Of a stretch of 64,000 bases of DNA, positions 11,641-23,206 are shown one piece after another. Both the position numbers and the translations under genes were made by a program. Source of the DNA: Psococerastis gibbosa (taxonomy: Eukaryota; Arthropoda; Insecta; Psocodea; Psocidae); the NCBI GenBank assembly GCA_963971405.1, contig OZ020492.1, forward strand, positions 12,512,151 to 12,576,150, given 5' to 3'. Position 1 is the first letter of the stretch; the number at the start of each line of letters is the position of its first letter. The notes below the pieces were generated by a model. It worked only from the letters and a program-made list of their open reading frames with translations. It was not told where the DNA came from and did not search any database.

Positions 11641-11751
11641 CTCAATATACGATAATATACTCGTATTTAAAAATCATTAAAACTCCATTTTATCTAATGA
11701 CTAATGTACGCTACAAACGTTTCGGGGGGCGAGGGCCCGGACCCCTGGACC

Positions 11752-12390
11752 CAGTGCCGGATTAACCCCTGGGGGGGGGGCGGCGGTGGCACAAGATATG
11801 GGGGGGCCGTGGGTGCAAACCAGAGGCGGTTCCAGACCTCATAAAATGGGGAGGTACTTGTCAGTGGCGTAACGATAGGTTTTCGAAGGTGTGGTACAAT
11901 TTTGTGCCTCTCCACCCATTTTCATGAATGTTGCTCAGGAGACAAGGGCTGAAATATTGAGGTTTTCCAAATTGTGAGAGCAAGAAAGCTTACATATTAT
12001 ATAACAATGAATCAATATAATTATGGAGAGAAAAATATTGAAAAATAGGGCTGAAATGGTGAATTTAAACGCACTTTTAGAGCAATAAGGCTTATAGATT
12101 AGAATAAAGCAATATAATTGTGGACAAGGGGGGTCCGGGGGTCTCCCCCGAGAGAAAAATTTTAGAGAATTTTTTTGAAAAGTAAGGCTGAAATATTGAG
12201 GTTTTATACATTTTGAAAGCAATAATTTTAAGGTTTATAATATAATACATATTATGTTTAATTTCTAATTTTAATTTTTTTATATTTTAATCTAAAAATA
12301 TCTCATTCTGGGGGGGGGGGGTGGCATTTTAGGCATTTCTGGGGGGGCGGGGACCTGTTCCCCAAGTGCCCATGGGTTCATCCGGCACTG
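11752..12390. mobile_element. hAT-type non-autonomous element with perfect 8-bp TSD
   Basis: The ends are CAGTGCCGGATTAACCC at 11752 and the complement GGGTTCATCCGGCACTG at 12390. Identical 8-mers CCTGGACC flank it at 11744-11751 and 12391-12398. The body holds three diverged repeats of about 120 bases (AAGGGCTGAAATATTGAGG and relatives) plus G-runs next to both ends. Termini beginning CAG and an 8-bp duplication are established hAT features. No transposase frame is present, so it must be mobilised in trans. Confidence 0.88.
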
Positions 12391-12419
12391 CCTGGACCCC
12401 CCTCTGACTACGGCCCCTA

Positions 12420-12767
12420 TCCCGAAGCACTGAATTAATCAATGGTATTGCATATTATAGAACGGGCAAACCAATACATTGCCACACACTCACACAGTAA
12501 TAATGGCACGGCACGCAATATATTGGAGCGTGAATTTCATATACCGGTAATTTCTTTAAAAAAATAATTTTTTGCACTAAACCAAATTCATTTTTGGGGA
12601 AAGCAACCGGTTCGGTTTTGTTACTATAGGCTATTTAACACCTAATACATACTTGAAGATAAAAATCATCGATAGATAGGTTCCGCAGAAACATTATTTT
12701 TTAGTCATTTTTCATGATAATTGACTTATTTTTATTTTTTTACCCCAGAAGCAACACCCCAAGGGGT

Positions 12768-12799
<32 letters not shown>

Positions 12800-13272
12800 A
12801 AATCGTCTTTATTTTCCAAGTGGGCGAATTTTGGGCCTTTCGGCCCACTCTTACAATTTACCCACAATATTTTCACAGAAATATTCCAATTACATTATAA
12901 AATTACATAAATAAAAAAATAAAAAAATGAGTAAAATAATAAAGTATGTACCTACGGACACAACATTCACTCAACATTCGCTCCTCATTCATACCGTTAC
13001 ATGAGAAAACTATGACAAGCCACCCTAAAACTCTCCAAACTCTTATCACCTCTGGTGGGATCAGGCAGTGAATTGTAAGCGACCCATTGCGTTTTGTTAT
13101 CATTATTAACGACTTCAATATAAGTGAATTTAAAAGAAATCGTTGCGTTGCATCAGTTTTTGAGAAATAATTGTTTTAAACGTTTTTTGGGGTTTAAAAA
13201 AAAATAAAACCCCCCAAAATTGAGTTAGCCCCAAATAAATAAAAATGTTCCCGAGGTATGATTTTTTTGAAC
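12420..13272 (-). repeat. Family B copy, interrupted
   Basis: Reverse-orientation family B sequence (GCAATATATTGGAGCGTGAA, then ATTATTTTTTAGTCATTTTTC) runs to about 12769, is broken by the insertion at 12770-13073, and resumes with AAGCGACCCATTGCG. It meets a forward copy at about 13278 head to head. Confidence 0.65.
12770..13073 (-). mobile_element. LINE 3' end with (TTTC)n tail
   Basis: The segment interrupts a family B copy. GTAAG lies at both junctions and may be a short target duplication. Read on the minus strand it ends GGAAAATAAAGACGATTTTC followed by a (TTTC)n tail (the AAAG run at 12770-12800), a usual CR1/jockey-type 3' end. GGGCCGAAAGGCCC forms a small hairpin in the 3' UTR. No reverse transcriptase motif is in this short piece. 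Confidence 0.55.
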
Positions 13273-13277
13273 CTCCA

Positions 13278-13925
13278 ACAATTTCGTTTATATATCCACG
13301 TATTATATTGTGGTCGTTACTAATGTTAAGAGACGCAATGGGTCGCTTGTCCCTTGGGAGGTTGCTTCTGGGAGTGAAAAAATAAAAATAACTCAATTTC
13401 CATGAAAAATTAATAAAAAAACATTTTTCTGTGGAACCTTTCTATCGATGATTTCCACCTTCAGGCATGTTGTAGGTGTTAAATAGGGTGACAAAACCGA
13501 GCACCAAACAGGTTGAATTCCCATAAAAAGATTTGATTTTGTGCAAAAAATTATTTTTTTTGAAGAAATTATGGAAAATTCACCCTCATCATTGCGTACT
13601 CTGCCAGTATTACTATATTATAAAGTATTGGTCTGTCCGTTCTAGAATATGCAATCCCATCGATAAATTCCGTGCTTTGGGATAGGGTAGTCAAACACCC
13701 CCGAACACATTGCAAGGTACACTAGATAGAATGGAGTTTTAAGGATTTTTACCGTTTTACCTCACCTCTGGTGACGACAGATGCACTCCCCCCCCCCCCC
13801 CCCCCAAGGGATCCGATATTTAACCATAGGGAAATTAATTACTATGAAAGCACTTAAACATTCTCTATCTACTAATTTTTAAATTGGAAAGCATGTTCGA
13901 GTAAACTCTTTTCTTTTAAAAATTG
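13278..13925 (+). repeat. Family B copy (3' two thirds)
   Basis: It follows the order of family B from TTGTGGTCGTTACTAATGTT through CCTTTCTATCGATGATTTCC to AAAGCATGTTCGAGTAAACTC. A C-run (about 18 C near 13788) sits where other copies also have homopolymer C. Confidence 0.7.
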
Positions 13926-15165
13926 CTTTTGAACATGAAATGATAGGAACATTGGATTTAAACTGTTCATGGATGCTTGTAAAGTCGTAAATGTGGCAAC
14001 GTCGGATGGATGAATCTTGGCAACACTTGGCCAAACTTGAAAGACCCCCTAATGTATCCTAGGAGGGTGAGTTCCAGTCTATTGTACTGTACATTTTTGG
14101 AATTATGTAGTGAATTGGCGTGAAGACTGCATAGTGCAGAGCAGAGCCCAATTTAGCATTTATTTTCGTGTTCCAAATTCCAATGCCCATACACGTACAA
14201 CGCCACTCCCCATCCCGTATTTTTGCTTTCCAATTTATACGTAGTATAAGGAAAGCTTTGTGATTATTTATTGGATTTTGTGCGTAATGCGGTCCCAAGC
14301 GTTAAACGTTAAACACTAGTCACTAGTGGGAAGCATTTTTCATGCAAAGTAATTTGATTCTACGCATTTACACCTACAATTACAATTAAAGGAACGAAAT
14401 AGGCTACATAGAACACGCTTGCCGTATTATTAAGGTTTAAAGGCTACCGGTGTTTGAGAACCAGCAAAGAATATACAGTATATCAGTGTAACTCCCGGGA
14501 AATACGGAGGTGTTTAATAAGGGGGAGGGGCTCATTGTGTTTTGTTAACATTAGTACCGACGTTAATATATCATGTGGATTTATAATAATTCGCTTGGAG
14601 ATGCATTTTTTTAGCAGTTTTTTTTAGGGTAAACCTCCCCTAAATTGAGTTAGTCCAAAATAAATTAACGGTCCAAGGTATGATTCTTGTGAACCTGCTT
14701 GCCGAATGTCATCAATCCATCGAGTAGTTTGCCCACAAATCGACGAACAGGCACTAGACTGTCATTTCGTAAAAACAATTTTTTTGGTTTCTTGGGTTTC
14801 CAAACGTGTAAATCTCGAAATAGAAAATTTTGAATACCAATAATATAAATTTTATAGATGCAAATGTTAGTTGTTTTAACATTGACCACGATATAGAAGT
14901 AAGAACCGCACCAAAAGTACGTGTAGGCCAATGTCCTTAATATTTAAAGGGTCAAAAAAATTAAGAACAATGAACAAAGGAAAGCAAAAGCACTATACTT
15001 ATTCCCATTTCATACAATAGTACCCTAACAGGAAACTGGACTGAATTTGTTGTCTTTGCGTTAAAGTAGGCAAGTAGGGGTAAGCGCACATGGTGAAGGT
15101 ATAGTCATCATTACCATTATATTTTAACATAATAACAAGCTGGGATGGGATATTAATTTTTTTTT
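13926..15165. other. Non-coding; two short family B fragments
   Basis: A forward start of family B (GCTTTCCAATTTATACGTAG) lies at 14227-14268 and a reverse fragment at about 14528-14810. The rest shows no coding signal. Confidence 0.45.
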
Positions 15166-15167
15166 TT

Positions 15168-16205
15168 GCTTTCCAATTTATAGGTTTGTGATGATAATGG
15201 TCAAAATTTTCGACTCTGAGATTTCAACGGGTTTACACGTTTTGAGGTCCCAGGAACCCAAAAAGTGGTTTTTACGAAATGTCTGTCTGTCTGTCCATCG
15301 ATTTGGGCGCAAAATTCTAGGTGAATTTTGATGAAATTTGGCATGCAGGTTCACAAAAATCATGCCTCGGAACAATTTTTACTTTATTTTGGGCTAACTC
15401 AATTTTGGGGGTTTCATTCTCAAAAAACTCCAAAATAGCGTCTAAAAACATTATATCTCTAAAACGGCTCCAACGATTTCTTTTAAATTCACATACATAC
15501 AAGTATATTGTAGTCGTTATTAATGTTAATAAAATGCGGGGGGTCGCTTGCCCCTTGATAGTTTGCCTCTGGGGGTAAAAAACAAACAAAAATATTTCAA
15601 TTATTATGAAGAATGACTAAAAAATAATTTTCCTGTGGAACCTTTCTATCGATGATTTCTACCTTCAGGCATGTTTTAGGTGTTAAATTGAGTAACAAAA
15701 CCGAACAGGTTGCTTTCCCAAAACAAAAAATATATTTATTGAAAAAATGATAGAAAATTCACGACGGTCAAATGCATTGCGTGTCCTGCCATTATTACTG
15801 TGGTAATGTCTGTGGTCTGTGTCTGTGGTCTGCCCGAATTATAATATGCAATGCTATCAATTAATTGAGTGCTTTTGGATAGGGATATCCTAGGCCGATG
15901 CGGCGTTGCCATAGGGCGTTCCAGGGGGTCCGGAGTCCGGACCCTACCCCCTTTGTCACAAATGGTTGCAGCGTGCACTAGATAGAATGGAGTTTTAAGG
16001 ATTTTTAAATATTTTGATGTTACCTCACATCCGGTGACGTCAGATATGGACATCACCCCCCTCCCCCGAGGGATCCGAAATTTAATCATACGAAAATTAT
16101 TTACTAAAATTAACTTACTAAATTTACAAAATTACTCATTTTCTCTATTTGCTAATTGATAAAATATTGGAATGCATGTTTGAGTAAACTCGGACCGGTT
16201 CTTCA
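15168..16205 (+). repeat. Family B, most complete copy (~1.04 kb)
   Basis: It starts at the TTTGCTTTCCAATTTATAGG motif and ends GAGTAAACTCGGACCGGTTC. It has no inverted termini, no poly(A) and no TSD that I can see. On the reverse strand near the start, several copies keep a similar short frame with the words LHAKFHQN and GSWDLKTCK, visible here at 15178-15375 and again at 37823-38017 and 28274-28456. The recurring CTGTCTGTCTG tract, (C)n run and CGATGATTTC block are family markers. The class of element is unknown. Confidence 0.75.
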
Positions 16206-17925
16206 ATTTACGATAATGTGGCACATGCAATTAATTATACGTCATTTTCTAACACAAATTATGCCATACTTGTAAAAGAGAAGTTATGGAACATTTTGCC
16301 CTTTAACATTAAGACACACAATAGAAACCTTTTTTATTACATGACGTCGACCAGAATATTGATGATGCGGCTTGACTAACGAACGGTTTTTCTTATTTCA
16401 TTGTAGTTCAGTGTAATTTACAATTTGCATAATACAATGTGGTAGAGTATTTTAACGACTGTTATTGACTTTTACAGGCTAATGATTTGATTATGTTTCA
16501 GAAATGTCAAGTTATCGGCATCGTGTAGTCAACTTTAAAGCTGAACGAACTGGGAGTTACCAAGTCATAAACGAAAACAAGGCATAGGCCTATTACCCGC
16601 CGACAAAGGACGCACGGCGGTTTTTAACCAAGTCAATTAGCGTAGCTGATGTACAGATATGGAACGCATACGACAGCTATAGGACAGGCATGTAGCTATT
16701 TTTATTATTGCTTTCCTATTTATAGTACCTATAAGGAAAGCTTCGTGAAGTTCAAAATTTTTGGTTACAGGATTTCAGTGGGTTTACAGGTTTTGAGGTC
16801 CCAATAACAAGAAAAGAATTGGTTTCTATGAAATATCTGTCTGTTGGCTTGTCTGTCTGTTCGTCAATTTCAGGGTTTTACCCTCCAAAAACATCAAATT
16901 TAAAATAAAAAATAAAAATGGTAGAATTACTGCATATGTTGTGTAGACCAATATTAAAACTAAAAATATAAAATATTAAAACTCAATATAGAAATGTCAC
17001 ATCGTCATGGACTCTCCCAAGTGTAAAAGTAGTAAGCCTATTGAAAACATAGGCTCGAAATAGTGCGATTGTTCATTCATATAATACAAACAGGGTGGCC
17101 CATGGGGAAAAGTTTTTATGTAAATAGGCGTGAAATAAAGGGGCTTTACGCATTTTGGCTGCATCTTATTCAAAACCAAATATTTAAAGTTTCTCTTTGG
17201 TCAACAAACCACTGTCACCGGTGACCAAGGCAAATGAATGAATGAATGTGGATAGTGGTGAATTTGAATTAGTGTGACTGTTATTATTAATAGAAGGTAG
17301 GACTGATATACTGTATATCAACTTAGGCTAGGCCTATATACGTACAAATATTTTAGTTAAACTACACTGTAGTTGGAAGATAGGGCCTGTATCCTTATTG
17401 TTTTTTCAAAGACTTTTATTATTATTATTATTATTAATGTTGTATTGTATTCTTTCTATTAAATGCTCCCAGTGCTGGGGGTACCAGCTGGAAAAAAAAA
17501 ATATTATTATTATTACGTCTGGCTAGACGATGAGTGCAAGAGATGGTTAGGTGGGGGTAGTGTCAACCCTTTAAAAATGTTATCACTGTTTCTACGAAAT
17601 TTCAAATATTCCAAGTCATGACATGCATCGGCTGTTGTGAGAAGTGTTCCTAATTTCATTCGAGCCTCCTACCTGAATTGTGATGTAACGCATTGTTTGT
17701 AACAAAAAAATTATTTTTATAGATGTTGTGAGAATTAAATACCGGAGACAAAAGACGGTGACTTTACGACAAACAGACTGCCCAGCCCAAGTGGTTAAGC
17801 TGATGCAAGGACAGAGATGGAGCCGTGACCAGTTGTGGCGGGAATCAGAAGGGAGACGCGAAGGCGGCCAAAATACAGGAACATGAATCGACAATGGTAG
17901 CTTAGCATTGCATACTATATGTAGG
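16206..17925. other. Non-coding with repeat fragments
   Basis: A family B start fragment lies at 16708-16875 (AAGGAAAGCTTCGTGAAG). A piece of the CTGAAATATTGAGG-type repeat is near 17080-17160. 17400-17515 holds an (ATT)n-flanked block GCTCCCAGTGCTGGGGGTAC that looks like a LINE 3' end. No host exon was recognised. Confidence 0.45.
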
Positions 17926-17931
17926 CCTATG

Positions 17932-18323
17932 GCGGAGTTTCCACTGACCGGCTAGGGCTATTTACAAAAACGGTGACGTGGTAGCAGACATTCAAGACTT
18001 AGGTGGCGTTTCCACCGATCTCGCATTGCAGAATGCAAGTGGCATTGACGGAAATGTTTGTTTTACTCTATGCCATAGTTAAAATTGATCAATGATCATA
18101 GAGTAAAATCACAAACTAACTAAAATTAAAAAATGGCGTCATGGGATGTGTTAATTACAAACATTTTAATAGATTTCTATAAAAAGAAAAACAAACATTT
18201 CCGTCAATGTCATTTGCATTCTGCAATGCGAGATCGGTGGAAACGCCACCTAAGTCTTGAATATCTGCTACCACGTCACCGTTTTTGTAAATAGCCCTAG
18301 CCGGTCGGTGGAAACCCCGCCTA
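17932..18323. mobile_element. Long palindromic miniature element, GGCGGGGTTTCCAC family
   Basis: The arms run from GGCGGAGTTTCCACTGACCG inward and are mirrored almost base for base to the right end CGGTGGAAACCCCGCC. TAT flanks both sides (17929-17931 and 18321-18323 region). A second pair of terminus-like sequences, GGTGGCGTTTCCACC, lies inside at about 18003 and 18252. The core matches the element at 10881-11411. A 3-bp TA-rich duplication would fit a PIF/Harbinger-type transposase (inference). Confidence 0.8.
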
Positions 18324-18659
18324 TGTAACATGCAGACATGCAGTATTTGACTAGATTAGTATTATATTGTATTTGTATAATTTTACATAATGAATTACTG
18401 GTGAAAATTCCAAAACACTTTTTTAAAATAATTTATATATAGAGATGACCATCAGTGGCAGATTTAGGGTTTTCGCGAACATAAGCATAAGAAATTTTAC
18501 GGACAATCAGGCTAAAAGCATTGTCAACCATTGGAGTTATGGGTTATTTATTTATTATTATCGATATATTATTTATTTACCTATGCATTTATTTATTTAA
18601 ATGGGACTCAACGTAACAATGCAAAAATTCGTGGCAGCAGAACTTAGGTAGTTACTTCT

Positions 18660-18819
18660 GCAGCCTGATCATGGCGATTATAATACTGGTATTTATTTAA
18701 TCCCCTGGTATTAAAAATGAAAACAAAAAAACTTTCAATTATAAATTATACGTATACATTTATAATACCAGAAGGGGATTAAATAAACACCGGTATTATA
18801 ATCGCCATGATCAGGCTGC
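18660..18819. mobile_element. Palindromic miniature element, GCAGCCTGATC family
   Basis: 160 bp whose ends GCAGCCTGATCATGGCGATT and its complement enclose ATTTAATCCCC/GGGGATTAAAT inner arms. A related copy is at 23027-23206. No coding content. Confidence 0.75.
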
Positions 18820-19059
18820 CGGTGACATCTTTTTTTAATTATTTAAATGGGGACGGAACATAAAATACGATTTTCTATTAAAAAGCTTACACGTTTTTGA
18901 AAATCACTACAAAAATATACCTCAAGCATCTGAGCGCGCGCGGCCTACCCACCTGCTTGGTATACCTTGCGGTTAATCCGCCACTGATGACCATGGTAAC
19001 TTTGTTGTTTAAAATCCAGGATGATAATAATTGGGAAATATGTTTTTCAAATGAATTAT

Positions 19060-19774
19060 GTGGTATGCTACGTAGAAAATTAGCACACCAAAATTGAATA
19101 CTTTCCCTTGCTTACTCGTATTTCATTAACTCAGCAAGTTATTAAAAATTTGTCTCATTTAAGTTGTATAAGACTGCTTCGGGCATAATATAATCGGGTA
19201 TTTTTACTTTTCGGTTCTGCAGTTTTTCCAACTATTCCAGACTATAGGCGAAATTTTAGTCCCCTCAATTGTTTTTATGTAAGAACTAAGGTGTCCAAAA
19301 TTTGATATTTCCCATTATACGATGGTATACGAAGGTTGCCAGATTTATAAAAGATAAAAACCGGACAGGGAGTCAATGGGCCATTCTCTCTAATGTAAAG
19401 TTTCCTAAAAAAAATGTCATTTTATCTAGTCTTGAATTTAATGAATTTTGAGGAGCTTACCATACTTTTTAGTAGCCAGTATCAGATTTTTAAAATTATT
19501 CCATTCTCCAGAAAAAAGGAAATTGGGATACTAGAGCGAAAAAACCGAACAAACCATTATCCGGTCAACCTTTTATTTTTTTCACCGGACAGAGGTACGA
19601 AAAACCGGACTGTCCGGTGAAAAACCGGACACCTGGCAACCCTAGATGCATGCGCCATGCAGTAATCATCAGCAACTTACACGAGCCAAATCGTTAATAA
19701 CTTGCTTTGTTAATAAATTAAAAACTGTGAAACAACAAATTTGAGGGTGCTAATTTTCAACGTAGCATGTCCTC
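19060..19774. mobile_element. Family A miniature element interrupted by a second element
   Basis: The ends GTGGTATGCTACGTAGAAAA and the complement at 19774 match family A (521-913, 24037-24411). The body is split at 19333-19643 by an element with different ends. Confidence 0.7.
19333..19643. mobile_element. Nested element with GGTTGCCAG inverted ends
   Basis: The left end GGTTGCCAGATTTATAAAAG and the complement ACCTGGCAACCCT are inverted. Both ends are followed by AACCGGACA-type motifs. It sits inside a family A copy. No reliable frame was recognised; the 68-codon frame at 19414-19620 has no family motif. Confidence 0.65.
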
Positions 19775-20391
19775 GTATCATGACTAACATTAATATCGCA
19801 TTATATTACAGTTTAAGGCAATAGTTTTGCTGCTAAAAAAGCCAAAAGTCTTTGATAAAATAATGACTACTTATGGTAACCTTGTTGTAACTGAAAGTGT
19901 ACTTACGAACGTTTCCCCGACATATATAGTATATACATACTTTATGTATCATATATCAGCATATAACAGCAATTTATTTTTCTCTCTAATTCGCTAATAA
20001 TAATAATAATAATAATCACTTCACTTCACTTTTTTTCCTTGACCGGTAACCCCGGACAAGGTGCATATATTGAGAACAACAATTTGTTATTAATCAGCAT
20101 TATCACGCTCAAGCTTCCGCTTATCGAGCGATCATAGTGCAGTGGCTCTGCAAGATATAAATATAATTAATAATAATTAATAATAATAATAAACCGTTAT
20201 ATAGTACTCACTCTAGCTTTCTGCAATGAGTGAGATCCTTCTGAACTCTGAAGGATGTATTTATATATATTTATTATTTATACTATTATATATTGATGTA
20301 AAATTATATGTATAATGAAATGGCTAATAGTCTGTATTTAAAATTAAGTATTTTTTTAATTCTTTTTTTATTTTCCCTATTTTGTTCAATT

Positions 20392-22239
20392 GATGACCAG
20401 GAAGAATATGATGAACTCAGAAGAGAAGCAAACCGAGTATGCCGCAGAAAGAAGAAAGAAATGATTAACAAAAAACTAGAAGAAATAGAAAACAAAAGGC
20501 AGCAAAATCAGACCAGGAAATTTTATAAAGACACAGACTGGTTCAGGAAAGAATACAAGGCGAGACTAAGCGGTTGCAAAGATAAGAATGGGAAACTACT
20601 TGGCGAAGAGGAGAGTATTATGGAACGATGGACCGAGTACTTCAAAGAACTACTCAACAAAGAGAGCGACACTACACCAGAAGAAGAACCACTACCACAA
20701 ACTGCGGAAATGCTTATACCCCCACCAACACTAATAGAGGTAGAAAACGCCATAAAAAGGATGAATAACTATAAAGCACCAGGCAAAGATGGCATCACCA
20801 GTGAAATACTAAAATACTCTGGGTCAGAGGTTGTAAAAGAACTACATGACATTATTACAAAGATCTGGGCAAACGAATGTATGCCGGAAGCATGGCAAAC
20901 AGGAACTATAGTACCGATTTACAAGAAAGGCGACAAGTTGGACTGCAATAACTACAGAGGAATTACACTCCTTAATACTGCCTACAAGACTTTCTCAAAT
21001 CTTCTATTAAGAAAAATCTCACCGTATGCAGAAGAAATAATAGGCGAGTACCAATGTGGTTTTAGACCAGCCAGGGGAACTGTTGACCAAATCTTCGTTG
21101 TACGGCAAACTATGGAAAAATGCTACGAGCATAATACGGACCTACACATGCTCTTTGTGGATTTTAGACAGGCTTTCGATTCTATTTGGAAAGACAGCCT
21201 ATATAACACAATGATCCGACAAGGAATACCAAAAAAACTAGTTAATCTAGTAAAAATGACTATGGAAAACGCCAGAGCCAGTGTAATAATAGACGGACGA
21301 TGTGGAGAAGAATTCCCACTCGGCAGAGGGGTACGACAAGGAGACGCCCTCTCAGCTACACTGTTCAACCTGGCACTGCAAGCAGCGTTACAGAATATAG
21401 TAGAGAGTGGGACAATTGTATACAAGTCACAAATGATCTGCGCATATGCGGATGACATAGTCATAATCACTAAAAATAGGAAGCAACTAGGAGAGATACT
21501 TGCTAGACTATGTGTAGAGGCGAGTAGAGCTGGACTAGAAATAAATGTCTCAAAAACTAAGTATCTAGTAATGTCAGCGTTAGAAAGGAGACGGAGAAGT
21601 GACAACCTGACTGTACAAGGAATGGCTTTCGAGAATGTAAAGAGCTTCATCTACCTTGGTGCAGAAGTAAACAATCAAAACAAAACTAGCGCAGAGATAG
21701 ACAGAAGAATAACAGCAGCCAATAGAGCATATTTTGCCAACCTAAAATTGCTCAAGTCATGACTTATCTCTAGAGCCACAAAACTACGAATATACAAAAC
21801 CCTTATAAGACCAGTTGCAACATACGGATCGGAAACCTGGAATCTCACTGTAAACGATGCCAACAAACTACGTGTACTCGAAAGAAAGATAATAAGGAGG
21901 ATATATGGACCCCTTTACGAGTACGGAGAATGGCGTATAAGACACAACGCTGAAATCGACGCCGCTCTCAACGGAGAAGACATAGTAAGGTTCATTAAAG
22001 CACAACGATTAAGGTGGCTGGGACACGTTGTAAGGATGTCTGAAGAACGCATGCCACGAAAAATGTACAAAGCAAGCATGACGGGAAGACGACTGCCAGG
22101 ACGGCCAAGAAACCGCTGGAAGGACGAGTTAGAGAATGACCTTCGCGAGTTGGGAGTCTCCAGATGGTGGAGCGTTGTGCAAAACCGAGAAGAATGGAGG
22201 AGTGTTGTCGAGCAGGCCAAAGCCCACCAAGGGCTGTAG
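20392..22239 (+). pseudogene. RTE-like LINE reverse transcriptase, 5' truncated, one stop
   Basis: The frame shows standard LINE reverse transcriptase blocks in order: NNYKAPGKDGI, LDCNNYRGITLL, CGFRPARGT, DFRQAFDSI, RQGDALSATLFN and the catalytic CAYADDIVII (YADD codons at 21445-21456). The C-terminal part holds LRWLGHVVRM and RRLPGRPRNRWKDE and stops at 22239, followed by a (GAA)n tail. One TGA at 21760-21762 interrupts an otherwise open frame. The endonuclease is missing: the inserted segment begins at 20392, inside a 13-bp duplication (ATTTTGTTCAATT at 20379-20391 and 22258-22270). The first codons of the open frame upstream of 20392 belong to the host LINE. Confidence 0.88.
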
Positions 22240-22549
22240 AGCCGGAAGAAGAAGAAGATTTTGTTCAATTCTTTTAGTTTAAGTGGCAATTTGTTAAATA
22301 TCTCTGGTAAAACTGTTTCATTGAGGCGTCTGCCGTACTTATTATGTGTTATAGGAATATTTTGTCTCAATGTGTCTACGTTTCTCAGTTGCCTCTTATT
22401 CTGTGTGTTTCCAACAATTTTGCTTAAATACATAAAATAGTTATTCTTTATTATAAGATATTTGTACAGTTTTCCTATTGGTAGTATATCTAGAAATCTG
22501 TATTTTTCGTCTATATTTTTAAATTTTTTTTTTTTTTTTTAATTGTTAA

Positions 22550-22640
22550 TTATTTTTTATATTTTTTTATATTTTATATTTATATATATATTTTATATAT
22601 ATATATATATTTTATATTTATATATATATTTATATTTAAA
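22550..22640. repeat. (TA)-rich simple repeat
   Basis: Alternating TATATA and TTTATATTT stretches lie between the two readable parts of the minus-strand LINE. Confidence 0.8.
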
Positions 22641-22854
22641 TTAATTGGTAATTGTTAATTGTTTAATTTTTTTTAATTTATTAGATAGCATGTTTTTTAC
22701 TATTTTATTTTGCATTTTTTGTATTTTTGTGAAATAGCTGTTGTTATCTCTCCCCCAAGTTTGTATTCCATAATTTAATACCGATTCTATTAGTGCATGG
22801 TAAATCATTTTTAGGGTTTTTAGCGGAAGGCAATATTTTAATTTTTGTATGGCA

Positions 22855-22855
22855 C

Positions 22856-22893
<38 letters not shown>
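22855..22893. repeat. (TAA)n microsatellite
   Basis: About a dozen uninterrupted AAT triplets. Confidence 0.95.
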
Positions 22894-23026
22894 AATTAAA
22901 CCGACGATTCTGCTATAATATACGAAACTTACCCTCGTCTGATTTATTTGGAGGCACTACTATGGATTCGAATGTTTCCTCAATGTGTGACGCTGCTACC
23001 GGTACTGCTGACTTGACACTGTCACT

Positions 23027-23206
23027 GCAGCCTGATCGAGGCGATTATAATACCGGGGTTAAATAAACACCCTATTATACCAGATTATAACTGTAAGCAA
23101 ACAGATTTTGAATAGCACTTTCCATTATAAAATTATCTTGTTTACATTTTTAACACCAGGAGATTAAATAAATACCGGTATTATAATCGCCTCGATCAGG
23201 CTGCAG
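23027..23206. mobile_element. Palindromic miniature element with 8-bp TSD
   Basis: The ends GCAGCCTGATCGAGGCGATT and its complement are inverted; the right end has two extra bases. CTGTCACT occurs at 23019-23026 and 23207-23214, an 8-bp duplication. Same family as 18660-18819. Confidence 0.78.

Larger units (their letters stand above)
20324..22895 (-). pseudogene. LINE reverse transcriptase C-terminus (jockey/CR1-like), split
   Basis: Minus-strand frames at 22641-22895 and 22258-22433 carry the thumb and C-terminal region of a LINE reverse transcriptase: LIESVLNYGIQTWG, then IPITHNKYGRR and LPEIFNKLPLKLKELNK. An AT-rich simple repeat separates them. The RTE-like element at 20392-22257 is inserted in the last codons. 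With that insert and one 13-bp duplication left out, the frame continues with a lysine-rich tail to a TAG at 20324-20326. The copy is 5' truncated, and the gap between its two parts is not readable, so it is dead. Confidence 0.72.

Noticed and set aside
21123..21650. A 175-codon minus frame
   Set aside because: Antisense shadow of the RTE-like reverse transcriptase.
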